Assembly: GCA_036266155.1 (NCBI GenBank)
Contig: DATANR010000152.1
Location: 1-64,000 of the forward strand
Direction: 5' to 3'
Length of the DNA stretch: 64,000 nucleotides
DNA from: SIAJ01 sp036266155
GTDB taxonomy: Bacteria; Planctomycetota; Planctomycetia; Gemmatales; Gemmataceae
A program made the position numbers and the translations under genes. Within the stretch, counting starts at the first letter, position 1. Each line of letters begins with the position of its first letter. This document shows, piece by piece, positions 51,308 to 60,510 of the stretch. Below the pieces are notes generated by a model. That model had not been told where the DNA came from. It saw only the letters and a program-made list of their open reading frames with translations, and did not search any database.

Positions 51308-52372
51308 TTATTCAAGGTCAAAGAGCGTCCCCTGTTTCGGCCTGCTATTGGTGAAATGCGCCGTCGAAAGCTCAGGCAATCGCTCGTGCATACCGACGCG
51401 CTGACGTTGGATCTTGAACATCTGTGCAAAGAGGTCCGCCCACTCGCCTTCGCCGCGCATCCGCCGGCCAAACGTCGAGTCGTTCAGTTTGCCGCCACGG
51501 GCTTCGCGCAGGCGACCCAGCACGCGTTCTTTGCGCTCGGGAAAGTGCCGTTCGAGCCAGTCGCAGAACAGGTCCTTCAGCGCGAAGGGCAATCGGAGCG
51601 TCACGTATCCCGCGGTTCGTGCGCCCGCATCTGCCGCCGCGCGGAGAATCGCGGGCGCCTCGTGGTCGTTCAGTCCGGGTATGATTGGCGCTACGAGCAC
51701 ACCGACGGGAATTCCAGCCTCGGTCAACTCTTGAACCGCGCGCAAACGTGCCGCGGGCGCCGATGCACGCGGCTCCATGACGCGCGCAAGTTCGGGGTCC
51801 AGCGTCGTGACCGACAGAAATACATGGGCTGCTTCATGTCGTGCCAATTCGCCAAACAGGTCGCGATCACGGCTAACGAGCGCACTCTTGGTGACAATCC
51901 CGACCGGGTTGCGAAACTCGGCGAAGACTTCGAGACATCGCCGCGTCAGTTGCAAACGTCGTTCGATCGGCTGGTAAGCGTCCGTCACGCCGCTGATGGA
52001 CACGGTGTCCGGCACCCATTTCGGCGAACGCAACTCTTTCCGCAGCAATTCGGGAGCATCTTCTTTGACGAAGATTTGCGATTCGAAGTCGAGGCCCGAT
52101 GAAAGGCCAAGGAATTCGTGGCCGGGCCGAGCGTAGCAGTAGGCACAACCGTGCTCGCAGCCACGGTATGGATTCAGCGAATAGGTGAAGTAGATGTCCG
52201 GGCTGTCGTTCGTATTCAGGATGGTCCGCGTCGTGTCGCGGAAGAATCGCGTGCGCGGCGCGGGGTCTTCTTCCTCGGTCCATCCCGGGATGGCTTCGCG
52301 ATAGAGGGGGATAAACCGATTCGGTGGATTCAACTGTGCGCCGCGGCCGTGAATAGGTAACGATGTGGACAT
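51308..52372 (-). CDS. Radical SAM protein, PA0069/spore photoproduct lyase-like
   Basis: 354 residues from the ATG at 52372. The motif GCEHGCAYC (71-79) supplies Cys72, Cys76 and Cys79 in a CX3CX2C arrangement for the 4Fe-4S cluster of radical SAM enzymes. RGCEHGCAYCYARP, then SISGVTDAYQPIERRLQLTR and GVLVAPIIPGLND match the PA0069 family, whose reaction is not established. It is probably a cytoplasmic enzyme acting on nucleic acid or a cofactor. The start is preferred over one 60 bases upstream because RGAQLNPPNRF begins the conserved part. Confidence 0.85.
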   Translation of the reverse strand: MSTSLPIHGRGAQLNPPNRFIPLYREAIPGWTEEEDPAPRTRFFRDTTRTILNTNDSPDIYFTYSLNPYRGCEHGCAYCYARPGHEFLGLSSGLDFESQIFVKEDAPELLRKELRSPKWVPDTVSISGVTDAYQPIERRLQLTRRCLEVFAEFRNPVGIVTKSALVSRDRDLFGELARHEAAHVFLSVTTLDPELARVMEPRASAPAARLRAVQELTEAGIPVGVLVAPIIPGLNDHEAPAILRAAADAGARTAGYVTLRLPFALKDLFCDWLERHFPERKERVLGRLREARGGKLNDSTFGRRMRGEGEWADLFAQMFKIQRQRVGMHERLPELSTAHFTNSRPKQGTLFDLE

Positions 52373-52507
52373 GCGTACATGATAATGCCGTGAAGCGAGT
52401 CCTGCTAGTTCCCTGGCCTCAAGTCCGTTCATTTTTCCCGGTCGCCGTTCGGTACGCTTGTTGCTTCCGATTACTCACGAACCCTTGCATATCGGAAATT
52501 GAAACGC

Positions 52508-54301
52508 ATGGCGCTCCGCATTGAGGACTACGCGCTTATCGGCGATTGCCACTCCGCTGCCCTCGTCGGCAAAGATGGCTCGATCGACTGGCTCTGTCTT
52601 CCACGCTTCGATTCGTCGGCCTGCTTTGCCGCGCTGCTCGGAACGCCGGACAACGGGCGGTGGGTAATCGCCCCGACGGCTGCCGCACAATCCGTTCGTC
52701 GGCGTTACGTCGACGGCAGCATCGTGCTGGAGACCGACTGGGAAACGAAGGAGGGCGCCGTCACGGTCGTCGATTTCATGCCCGCCCGTGACGAGGCGCC
52801 GGACATTGTGCGGATCGTCGTGGGCAGGCGCGGCGAAGTCCCCGTGCGCAGCGAACTCGTCATCCGCTTCGATTATGGGTCGATTGTTCCGTGGGTGCAG
52901 CGCGACGATGGCGGCGTGACGGCCATCGCGGGGCCGAACGCTCTCCACCTCCGCACGCCGATCGAGACGCATGGCGAGGACCTGACGACCGTCGCGGAAT
53001 TCCGTGTGCGCGCCGGCGAACGAATTCCGTTCGTACTCACGTGGCGCCGGTCCTTCGACCCCGAGCCGAAGCCGGTCGACCCCGAAGCGGCGCTCGCCGA
53101 CACGCTCGCCTGGTGGCGCGAGTGGTCGGCGCAATGCAACTACCGGGGCGATCGCCGCGACCTCGTTCTCCGCTCGCTCATCACGTTGAAGGCGCTCCAG
53201 TACCTGCCGAGCGGCGGGATCGCGGCGGCGGCGACGACTTCGCTTCCCGAGTTCGTCGGCGGCGTCCGCAATTGGGACTATCGATTCTGCTGGCTCCGCG
53301 ACGCAACCTTCACGCTGCTGTCACTCATCAACGCGGGGTACACCGACGAGGCGCGTGCGTGGCAAGAGTGGCTTCTGCGGGCCGTGGCTGGGGACCCGGC
53401 GAAGCTGCAGATCATGTACGGGCTCGGCGGCGAGCGTCGGCTCGACGAATACGAGGTGCCGTGGCTCGCCGGCTACGAGAACTCGATGCCCGTCCGCATC
53501 GGCAATGCCGCGAGCAAGCAGTTTCAACTCGACGTCTATGGCGAAGTGGCCGACGCATTGCATCAGGCGCGCGTCGCCGGCCTGAAGGCTGCACCCGCGG
53601 GTTGGGCGCTGCAGAAGGCGTTCATCCGCTTCGTCGCGGACGCCTGGAATGACCCAGACGAGGGCATCTGGGAGGTGCGCGGGCCGCGCCAGCATTTCAC
53701 TCATTCCAAAGTCATGGCCTGGGTCGCGCTTGATCGAGCGATCAAGAGTGCCGAACAGTTCGCGCTCGAAGCGCCGCTTGAAGAATGGCGCGGGCTGCGG
53801 CGACAAATGCACGACCGCGTGTGCCAGGACGGATTCAGCACCCGGCTCAACTCGTTCGTTCAGTCCTTCGATACCGAATTGCTGGATGCGAACCTGCTCA
53901 TGATTCCTATCGTCGGGTTTCTGCCCCCGACCGATCCGCGTGTTCGCGGCACCGTCAAGGCGATCGAGCGCGGCCTCGTTCGCGACGGATTCGTGATGCG
54001 CTACGACACGTCGACGTCCGATGACGGCCTCCCGCCTGGCGAGGGAGCATTCCTCCCGTGCACCTTTTGGTTAGCCGACAACTACGCTCTCATGGGCGAA
54101 CACGCGAAAGCCCGCGAGCACTTCGATCGCCTCTGCGGCCTGGCCAACGACGTGGGCCTGTTCTCCGAGCAATACGATCCGCAGACGAAGAGGTTCCTCG
54201 GGAACTTCCCACAAGCGTTCACGCACGTCGGCCTCGTGAACACCGCGATGAATCTCCACCGTCCGGAAGCCTGCCCGGCCAAGCAGCGGAAAGAGAGTTG
54301 A
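52508..54301 (+). CDS. GH15 family glycoside hydrolase (glucoamylase/trehalase-like)
   Basis: 597 residues from the ATG at 52508. ALIGDCHSAALVGKDGSIDWLCLPRFDS is the N-terminal beta-domain signature. The (alpha/alpha)6 catalytic domain has NWDYRFCWLRDATFTL, YEVPWLAGYENSMPVRIGNAA and PPGEGAFLPCTFWLADNYAL, which carry the acid and base glutamates of family GH15. No signal peptide exists, so it acts in the cytoplasm on trehalose or glucans; the subgroup with bacterial trehalases fits as well as glucoamylases. After the stop, GGCCTCAC-ct-GTGGCC followed by TTTT (54304-54323) could be a weak terminator. Confidence 0.9.
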   Translation: MALRIEDYALIGDCHSAALVGKDGSIDWLCLPRFDSSACFAALLGTPDNGRWVIAPTAAAQSVRRRYVDGSIVLETDWETKEGAVTVVDFMPARDEAPDIVRIVVGRRGEVPVRSELVIRFDYGSIVPWVQRDDGGVTAIAGPNALHLRTPIETHGEDLTTVAEFRVRAGERIPFVLTWRRSFDPEPKPVDPEAALADTLAWWREWSAQCNYRGDRRDLVLRSLITLKALQYLPSGGIAAAATTSLPEFVGGVRNWDYRFCWLRDATFTLLSLINAGYTDEARAWQEWLLRAVAGDPAKLQIMYGLGGERRLDEYEVPWLAGYENSMPVRIGNAASKQFQLDVYGEVADALHQARVAGLKAAPAGWALQKAFIRFVADAWNDPDEGIWEVRGPRQHFTHSKVMAWVALDRAIKSAEQFALEAPLEEWRGLRRQMHDRVCQDGFSTRLNSFVQSFDTELLDANLLMIPIVGFLPPTDPRVRGTVKAIERGLVRDGFVMRYDTSTSDDGLPPGEGAFLPCTFWLADNYALMGEHAKAREHFDRLCGLANDVGLFSEQYDPQTKRFLGNFPQAFTHVGLVNTAMNLHRPEACPAKQRKES

Positions 54302-54384
54302 GGGGCCTCACCTGTGGCCTTTTCAGAGAATCAATTCTTGGGCTACACGCCTTTCATCGTGATGAGCCGGATCTCAGTTTCCTC

Positions 54385-55017
54385 TTACACGTAATAGACG
54401 AAGGACCACTTTTGCACCATCCAACCGCCGACGCCCTTGGTGAGCAGATACGTCGCGGAGGCTCCGTGCTCGCTCGGTCCAAAATCGAAATGCACGACCG
54501 CCGTTCGGCCGTCCGCCGTATAACCCGGGAGCCACACATGCGCAAATCCCTTGGTGTTCGGAGGCCAATCCTTTGGGTCCCGGTTGTCCCCAAATACAAT
54601 GCGCGGCTTCGCGTATAGGTCGACCAAGATGATGCCTTCGCTAAGTTCTAGACCTGACAGGGAGGCTTTCTCGGCATTCCTCCGACGAAGGCTCTCACTC
54701 GCCTCGGCCGGAACCGTCCAGTTGTCCCACTTCGTAGCGTTCGACAACACCTCGTCCGTCAGGGACTTTGCCCACGGGCCGCCGGCAGATTCGCGATGGA
54801 CCAATATGCCGGTCTGTGCTTCGCGGCCGATAAAGGGAAAGTCGAAGTCTTGTGTCGAGAAATGCCCAATCGCAGTCTTGATGACGGCAGCGTCGTCCTC
54901 GGAAATGGCACTGCCCTCTTCTGGCGGAGCCGGCGCTGGATCATTGTCGGACTTGCAGCCGGTCGCACAAATCACACCCGATAACGCAACCAGAGCGAGA
55001 ACGAATCGGATTCGCAT
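54385..55017 (-). CDS. Predicted lipoprotein of unknown function
   Basis: 210 residues. The N-terminus (FVLALVALSGVICATGC) has a lipobox, with Cys21 as lipid-modified residue. The mature part has short beta strands, FDFPFIGREAQTGILVHR and SFVYYV at the end. AHVWLPGYTADGRTAVVHFDF suggests a catalytic-like or lipocalin-like barrel, but no family is recognised. GAGGGG lies close to the ATG. It is the last of three minus-strand envelope genes (55844, 55059, 54385). Confidence 0.65.
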   Translation of the reverse strand: MRIRFVLALVALSGVICATGCKSDNDPAPAPPEEGSAISEDDAAVIKTAIGHFSTQDFDFPFIGREAQTGILVHRESAGGPWAKSLTDEVLSNATKWDNWTVPAEASESLRRRNAEKASLSGLELSEGIILVDLYAKPRIVFGDNRDPKDWPPNTKGFAHVWLPGYTADGRTAVVHFDFGPSEHGASATYLLTKGVGGWMVQKWSFVYYV

Positions 55018-55058
55018 GTTCCCCTCACGTCTCCATGGCCATCAGTTTGTTCAGAACG

Positions 55059-55715
55059 TCAGGGTCTCCGCAACTCGACAAACAGATTGGGCGGCACTTC
55101 GCGCTCGAATACCTGCCGCCACGCGATTGGGTCCACGCTGCCGGCGATCAGCGTCCGGGTGTTCTGTACATTCGTCGCATTGCTCAGCAGCAAGTCCGTG
55201 GTTCCGAGTTCGAAGTCCCACGATGCCTCGCGTAGGAACACGCTCACTTGCTCATCCGTTGGTCGGTCCAGGTAGAACTCGTACCCGTAGGCCTCCGCGT
55301 CCGGCGGCGGGATCCACTGCTCACCGGGAAACACCGGCGCATAGTGCCACTCAGTGTGATACCACGGCTGGTTTGGCTTCTTGGCGTCGTGGTACAAGAC
55401 GGCCAGGACCCACCGATGTCCGCCTCTCTTGGTCTGCCAATCGAATTGCTTGATGACGAGGGCCTGGGTCGTCTCGGATTGCCGATAGTCGTCCGCGATT
55501 GTCGCCCAGGCCAAGATGTGGATTGTTCCGGGCTCCCATCGATACGGCAGCCCCTCGTTCATCAACTCCGCTTGCAAACCCGCCGGCGGCGGATCGGCAC
55601 GCCACAGCGATGGCGGGTCCTTGAGACGGGGGGCGGCCAAGACCGTCGACAGGACCACGGCGCCAAGCCCTCCTGCTAAGAGAGCTATCGCCCATTGAAG
55701 ACCACGTCGCGTCAT
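55059..55715 (-). CDS. Exported protein of unknown function
   Basis: 218 residues from the ATG at 55715, with GAGGAGG 7 bases upstream. A hydrophobic N-terminus (LQWAIALLAGGLGAVVLSTVL) is a signal peptide or membrane anchor. HRWVLAVLYHDAKKPNQPWY and EAYGYEFYLDRPTDEQVSVFL are prominent in the rest, which ends in VPPNLFVELRRP. I recognise no domain. Its upstream region shares a 25-bp element with the next gene upstream. Confidence 0.6.
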   Translation of the reverse strand: MTRRGLQWAIALLAGGLGAVVLSTVLAAPRLKDPPSLWRADPPPAGLQAELMNEGLPYRWEPGTIHILAWATIADDYRQSETTQALVIKQFDWQTKRGGHRWVLAVLYHDAKKPNQPWYHTEWHYAPVFPGEQWIPPPDAEAYGYEFYLDRPTDEQVSVFLREASWDFELGTTDLLLSNATNVQNTRTLIAGSVDPIAWRQVFEREVPPNLFVELRRP

Positions 55716-55736
55716 GAGCAGTCCTCCTCGGCCACA

Positions 55737-55761
55737 ATCACACCACTGTTCGCTAACGACT
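55737..55761 (-). repeat. 25-bp element upstream of the 55715 start (copy 1)
   Basis: Plus-strand ATCACACCACTGTTCGCTAAC-type sequence, matching 56579-56603 at 23 of 25 bases. It lies 22 bases before the ATG of the downstream gene, a position suited to the transcript leader or promoter. Confidence 0.45.
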
Positions 55762-55843
55762 CGCGATCTCGACCGTCCCCGGCTCAACCTGGTTGAGCTG
55801 TCGTCAGTGTTCTGATGGCCGTCGTCTCGATGCACCCATGCGA

Positions 55844-56545
55844 TTATTTCACTTTCGGACCCGCCATGTCGGAACCGCCCCGCGCTTGCTGTTCGTCGAT
55901 CCTCTTTCCGAGGACCCGCAACAACTGATCCCGACGAGTCTCGTCTGCCGACCGCCGGACGTCGAGGCGGTCCTCGGAGTACATGACGTACATGGCCCCG
56001 ACCATCGGGCTCTCGATCAATCCCGCTACACATCCAGCCGCCAACAGGGCCGCTCGAGGGCGGCCGTCCGCGACTACCCGCAGCAGAACGCGCAGTGTCG
56101 CCTGCGGCTTGACCGCGTACAGGCCGGCCACGTCAGCGGGAATGACTAATTCGTCGTAGGGGAGGCGTAAACGGTCGCCATCTGTCGACAACCGATGCCC
56201 GATGGCAATTCCGCTCTCGGCGATCACCACGCGCAGGTCACGCTCTTCGGCTGCCGTCAACATTAGCCCTGCGGCCGGGAGGACCGGCGCAACGGCCGAT
56301 CCAAGGAAACCAAAGTGGGTAGCCGTCGGCGGTTGTCCGGTCCAGTCGCGCGACTTGCCAGGTGAATCGTCAGTCTTTGGTGAGGGACGCGCGGCGGCCT
56401 GCGGGGCCGACCGGAAAGGTCGAACGGCTCCGGCGTCGATGCCGGGAGGCGGACCGGGTCTCGTTGAGATTACGTCCTGTCCGGCGGCTGCGAACGCTGT
56501 GGCCAACACGTATATGACCGAAGCCTTGAAGCGATGTTTGGCCAC
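55844..56545 (-). CDS. Exported protein of unknown function
   Basis: 233 residues from a GTG at 56545, which has GGAG 7 bases upstream and places a signal peptide (KASVIYVLATAFAAAGQ) at the N-terminus. A Pro-rich linker follows (residues about 30-75), then a domain with ERDLRVVIAESGIAIGHRL and a helical end. TLRVLLRVVADGRPRAALLAAG may be a hydrophobic helix or buried strand pair. No known domain is seen. An ATG at 56608 in the same frame would add 21 hydrophilic residues ahead of the signal peptide, making it less likely. Confidence 0.55.
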   Translation of the reverse strand: MAKHRFKASVIYVLATAFAAAGQDVISTRPGPPPGIDAGAVRPFRSAPQAAARPSPKTDDSPGKSRDWTGQPPTATHFGFLGSAVAPVLPAAGLMLTAAEERDLRVVIAESGIAIGHRLSTDGDRLRLPYDELVIPADVAGLYAVKPQATLRVLLRVVADGRPRAALLAAGCVAGLIESPMVGAMYVMYSEDRLDVRRSADETRRDQLLRVLGKRIDEQQARGGSDMAGPKVK

Positions 56546-56847
56546 GATCTTACTCCGAGTACACCGGCGGACGAATCCATCACACCACTGTTCGCCAGCG
56601 ACTGTCAAGTTGCATTCAGCTCATTCCACCGCAAAGTTCGCACCAGCCCGCCATTTGCGATTAGCGTTCGGCTTCAAGTGCGTCGGCCAGCCGGCGCGCT
56701 CCGTACTAGCGCAAGGAGACAGGCGGCCAACGCGAGGCCGGCGAGCGCGAGTTGCCTGGATTTCACGCTATCCTCCTGTCGGGAAATACAGGGAACGTGA
56801 TTATTAAGACATTTTGTCTCAGCGAGTTGCCTCGCTCTTGTTTTCGC
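56546..56847. other. Intergenic region with a copy of the 25-bp element
   Basis: It lies between the GTG start at 56545 and the end of the 56848 gene. It holds copy 2 of the 25-bp element (56579-56603), matching 55737-55761 with two differences. Short frames here are not supported as genes. No good promoter or terminator is visible. Confidence 0.4.
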
Positions 56848-57087
56848 TTAAGTTGTGGCGGCTGCGACGTGTGTCGGCATGTCTTTCGTCCGGCCCATCA
56901 GTTCGGCCCGATGGTGATACAGCACGGCGAGCAATTGTTCGTCGTCGACATCCCACAGTGATCGACCGGTTTGATCTTCACCCAGAAAACCAAGGTGTGC
57001 GAGCAATTGGCCCAGACGGACGTCCGGCGACAGATCGCATAACTCGCTGAGTAGTGACAGGGCCTCGGCAGTGGTTGGCGAGATCAT
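56848..57087 (-). CDS. Small conserved-looking protein, second gene of a coupled pair
   Basis: 79 residues. ALSLLSELCDLSPDVRLGQLLAHLGFLGED, then GRSLWDVDDEQLLAVLYHHRAEL, is a compact helical sequence that I associate with a small family in Gemmata-type genomes, of unknown function. Its ATG overlaps the TGA that ends the +1 frame of the preceding gene (57084-57087), an ATGA junction. GGAG lies 10 bases upstream. Confidence 0.62.
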   Translation of the reverse strand: MISPTTAEALSLLSELCDLSPDVRLGQLLAHLGFLGEDQTGRSLWDVDDEQLLAVLYHHRAELMGRTKDMPTHVAAATT

Positions 57088-57381
57088 GGGATCTGGTCTC
57101 CGATCTTTGGGTCCGAACCAAACGCTCGACGAAGCCGGCCGATGACCTCAACACGAACCAGGGGTTCCGGGAGCGAGCGTCGCTATGCGCGTGGCTCGTG
57201 TAACCCCATTGTAGATGACCAGGACCCCATTCGAAGCTTCGTAAACGACTAAAGGGGGCATCCCCACAACCGACGAGCCGAAGCGGGTAATCTGACGCTG
57301 AAGCTTGATGGGATCGGCCTGCGGCCGGCTTGACAAGACGTGCAAGTCGCGCGGGTCGACGTCAACAAAATAGGAGGGCAT
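57084..57381 (-). pseudogene. ParB-like small protein with +1 frameshift (broken or programmed)
   Basis: The start frame gives 77 residues (MPSYFVDVDPRDLHVLSSRP to VYEASNGVLVIYNGVTRATR) and stops at 57148-57150. Skipping one base at the run of four C on the minus strand (57161-57164, context GGA-ACC-CCT-GGT) continues in frame as PLVRVEVIGRLRRAFGSDP and ends with a TGA at 57084-57086 that overlaps the ATG of the next gene. Both halves look like one gene: a coherent continuation and an ATGA junction are unlikely by chance. It is therefore either a one-base insertion, a sequencing error, or programmed +1 frameshifting. VIYNGVTRATR recalls ParB/sulfiredoxin-like folds, but function is unknown. 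Confidence 0.65.
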
Positions 57382-57450
57382 GTCACCGAATGTACATCGC
57401 CTTTCACGTTAGCGACAAGCCCGACTGCCATGCAAATTCGGCGCGCATTC

Positions 57451-58161
57451 TTACTCCCAAAGCCCAAGCAGCCGCAGCCAGAGGGGAAGGGATGGGCTGT
57501 GAAGTTGTGCGAGGCGGTCGCGAAAGGACGCCCGTTCCCACTTCGCCGCTTCCGGTCGAAGATTGCGCAGGCGATCGGCCATGCGGATCAACTCGGCACG
57601 GGGGTCACCGCGTTCTTCGAGCCAGTCGGCATAGATCAGGCGCGGGGCCGCATCCTCAGGAGCGGCGAAGGCGGCACGCAGGAACGCGGCTTCCTCCAGA
57701 CCATAGAGTCGCTCCAGGTGCGGCGACAGTTCGCCGGCGACGCGGCGGCCGGTTTGCACTTCCGTTTCTTCGGTCGCGATGAGGAGGCCTTGCCAGAACG
57801 ACAGGTGCGTTTCACGCGCGTAAACGGTGCCATTGCCGACCGGGGAGAATCGCTTGTGGAACGCTTCGGTCGCTCTCAGCGTCTGACTGAGCCATGTCGC
57901 GGCCACCGCGGCGACGTTTGGGAACAGGAGGCGCATGCCCGGATCGGGGCCGGCGTCGTCGGGACGGGTTTGGAGGCTCGTCAGCCAGAGCGTGTCGTCG
58001 GTACGAACCTCCCACGCAGCCACATAGCCGACGTCAACGGTGCGTTGCAGTCGGAAATCAGGTCGAGCGGGGAGTTTGAGTAGATAGGGTTCGAGCGGGT
58101 GCTGACCGGACAAGGACAACTCGCGGCCGCGAAACGTAAGCCGTTCGGTTGCGAGCCGCAT
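57451..58161 (-). CDS. TIGR02996-domain protein
   Basis: 236 residues from the ATG at 58161, with GGAGG 8 bases upstream. Residues 155-235 include EEAAFLRAAFAAPEDAAPRL and IYADWLEERGDPRAELIRM, the typical TIGR02996 repeat-companion sequence abundant in Gemmata-like genomes. The N-terminal 150 residues look beta-rich and have no recognised domain. Role unknown. Its presence supports the taxonomic placement. Confidence 0.82.
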   Translation of the reverse strand: MRLATERLTFRGRELSLSGQHPLEPYLLKLPARPDFRLQRTVDVGYVAAWEVRTDDTLWLTSLQTRPDDAGPDPGMRLLFPNVAAVAATWLSQTLRATEAFHKRFSPVGNGTVYARETHLSFWQGLLIATEETEVQTGRRVAGELSPHLERLYGLEEAAFLRAAFAAPEDAAPRLIYADWLEERGDPRAELIRMADRLRNLRPEAAKWERASFRDRLAQLHSPSLPLWLRLLGLWE

Positions 58162-58304
58162 GTGCCCAGCCTCCACAGATTTCCTCATCATAGGCCGCCC
58201 GCGCATTTTCGCTCTCAGCTCTTCGACCCAAAAACCATGTTCCCGTCCGTAGCACAGCCCGGTAAGATACTCTGTCCTTCCCGCCGGTACGGAGTCCCTC
58301 CCTC

Positions 58305-59930
58305 ATGGCATTTCCCGCATCCGCCCGCCGCCGCTGGCTCGTTACGATCCTCGGTCTTGGTATTCTCATTTCGCTCGGGGCCGCTCTGGTTCATGCTCAG
58401 AGCAAGGACAAGCCCAAACCAAAGGACGACGAGGATCCGCCGCGCAAGTTGACCAAAGCCCCGGAACTCGAAGGCGGCATCGCCTGGCTCAACACGGGCA
58501 AGCCGCTCACACTAAAGGACCTCAAGGGCAAGGTGGTTCTGCTCGACTTCTGGACGCTCTGTTGCATCAACTGCATCCACATCATGCCGGACCTGGCCAA
58601 GCTCGAGAAGAAGTACGCCAACGAACTGGTCGTGATCGGCGTGCACTCGGCCAAGTTCGACAATGAAAAGAACTCGGAGTCGATCCGCAAGGCGATCCTG
58701 CGCTACGATCTGAAGCACCCGGTCGTGAACGATGCGGATCAACGAATCTGGACGGCGTACGACTGTAGCTCGTGGCCGACGCTGTTCCTCATCGATCCGG
58801 AGGGCAACCTGCTCGGTCAGACGTCTGGCGAGGGCAAGTTCGAACTACTCGACAAGGTCATCGCCAAGGTGATCGACGAGCACAAGAAAAAGAAGACGCT
58901 TGACGAGAAGCCGCTGCGCTTCGACACCGCAAAGTTCCGCGACAAGGTCGATTCGCCGTTGTACTTCCCCGGCAAGGTGCTCGCCGATGAAAAGACCAAG
59001 CGCATCTTTATTGCCGACAGCACGAACCATCGAGTCGTGATCACCGATCTCAACGGCAAGGCCGAAGCGGTAGCCGGCGTCGGCACACCGGGCCGCAAGG
59101 ATGGGCCGTTCGCGAGCGCTCAGTTCGACGACCCGCAGGGCATGGCGGTCAACGGCGACACGCTCTACGTCGCCGACCGCAAGAACCATTGCATCCGCGA
59201 GCTGGATTTGAAGACGAAGACCGTGAAGACGATCGCCGGCACCGGCGAGCAAGATCGCGAACGCGGCGAAGGCGGCCCGGCTCTCGAACGCGGCCTCAAC
59301 AGCCCGTGGGACCTGCTGCTCGACGGCGACCGGCTGTTCATCGCGATGGCCGGGCACCACCAGATCTGGACGCTCAACCTGAAGGACAAACACCTCGACC
59401 CGTATGCCGGCACGGGGCGCGAGAACATCAAGGATGGTCCGCTCGAGATCGCCAACTTCGCCCAACCAAGCGGGCTGACGACGGACGGCAAGTTCCTCTA
59501 CGTCGCCGACCCGGAAGTGAGCGCGGTGCGCAAAGTGCCGATGGATGGCATGGGCCGCGTGACCACGTTAGTCGGCACCGGCCTGTTCGACTTCGGCGAC
59601 GACGACGGTATCGGCAAGGAGGCCAAGCTCCAACACGCGATCGGCGTGCAATACCACGACGGCAAGGTCTATGTGGCAGACACGTACAACTCAAAGCTCA
59701 AAGTCATTGACTTGAAGGACAACGCGATTACCACGTTCATCGGCCCGAAGAAGGACGACAAGGAACGGCCGTTCAACGAACCGGCGGGCCTGAGCCTGGC
59801 GAACGGCAAGCTCTACGTTGCCGACACGAACGCACATCGCATTCGCGTGGTCGATTTGAAGACGAAAGCAATCTCAACGCTGCCGATCACGGGTGTGCAG
59901 CCGGTGGTGCTGGCGGACGAGAAGAAGTAA
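58305..59930 (+). CDS. NHLRC2-like thioredoxin/NHL-propeller protein
   Basis: 541 residues. A signal peptide or anchor (WLVTILGLGILISLGAALVHA) leads to a thioredoxin-like domain (about 55-195) with CCINC (86-90), where the C-x-x-C is Cys87-Cys90. An NHL six-bladed propeller follows (about 210-530) with blades such as TKRIFIADSTNHRVVITDL. The CCINC motif and domain order match NHLRC2 of animals and its bacterial relatives. It should act in thiol exchange in the periplasm. The next gene, a DsbD N-domain protein, starts 13 bp after, so the two likely form an operon. Confidence 0.9.
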   Translation: MAFPASARRRWLVTILGLGILISLGAALVHAQSKDKPKPKDDEDPPRKLTKAPELEGGIAWLNTGKPLTLKDLKGKVVLLDFWTLCCINCIHIMPDLAKLEKKYANELVVIGVHSAKFDNEKNSESIRKAILRYDLKHPVVNDADQRIWTAYDCSSWPTLFLIDPEGNLLGQTSGEGKFELLDKVIAKVIDEHKKKKTLDEKPLRFDTAKFRDKVDSPLYFPGKVLADEKTKRIFIADSTNHRVVITDLNGKAEAVAGVGTPGRKDGPFASAQFDDPQGMAVNGDTLYVADRKNHCIRELDLKTKTVKTIAGTGEQDRERGEGGPALERGLNSPWDLLLDGDRLFIAMAGHHQIWTLNLKDKHLDPYAGTGRENIKDGPLEIANFAQPSGLTTDGKFLYVADPEVSAVRKVPMDGMGRVTTLVGTGLFDFGDDDGIGKEAKLQHAIGVQYHDGKVYVADTYNSKLKVIDLKDNAITTFIGPKKDDKERPFNEPAGLSLANGKLYVADTNAHRIRVVDLKTKAISTLPITGVQPVVLADEKK

Positions 59931-59943
59931 CCGAGGAACTCCC

Positions 59944-60492
59944 ATGAAACCGATACTGCTCGCGCTGCCGTTGTGCTTGACGTTCGTCGTGCCGACGTTT
60001 GCCGACCCGGGCAAGGACGCGATCAAGAAAGTCGAAGCCGTGTTCGAGCCGGCGCAGGCCAAGCCGGGCCAGACGGTCACAGTCAAAATTATCGTCGAAC
60101 TGGCGGATGGGTATCACACGTACCCCGTCGTTCAGCAGGTGCCAGAGGCGAAGTTCTCCGTGAACTCGATCACGTTCCCAGCCAGCACGTCGGTGGTGTT
60201 CGTCGGCGACACAATCGATCCGGTCGGGCCGAAGACCAAGAAGACCGAGGATTATGAGTATCTCGTCTATCCCGGCGGCGGCACGTGGACGCGCAAAGCT
60301 GTCGTGCTGCCGTCGGCCAAGGCGGGCGCGACGACGGCCAAGGTGAAGCTCAAGCTGAGCGTGTGCGACGAGGATCGTTGCTTTCCGCCGAAGCCGTACG
60401 AGTTCGACGTGGCGATCAAGGTGCTCGACGGACCGGCCGAAAAGGTCGATCCGAAGTACAAGGCGGAGGTTGAGAAGGCGGAGAAGAAGTAG
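59944..60492 (+). CDS. Stand-alone DsbD N-terminal-domain protein
   Basis: 182 residues. After a signal peptide (ending PTFAD) come AQAKPGQTVTVKIIVELADGYHTYP and SVCDEDRCFPPKPYEFDV, similar to the nDsbD domain. The two cysteines in SVCDEDRC lie where nDsbD exchanges disulfide with its partner, so this protein may shuttle electrons. It is paralogous to the N-terminal part of the DsbD-type protein at 62578 (CNDDNC there), which lies past the sigma gene. GAGGAA is 5 bases before the ATG, and it is probably in one operon with the NHLRC2-like gene. Confidence 0.85.
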   Translation: MKPILLALPLCLTFVVPTFADPGKDAIKKVEAVFEPAQAKPGQTVTVKIIVELADGYHTYPVVQQVPEAKFSVNSITFPASTSVVFVGDTIDPVGPKTKKTEDYEYLVYPGGGTWTRKAVVLPSAKAGATTAKVKLKLSVCDEDRCFPPKPYEFDVAIKVLDGPAEKVDPKYKAEVEKAEKK

Positions 60493-60510
60493 TCAGTTAC
60501 ACATCATTCA

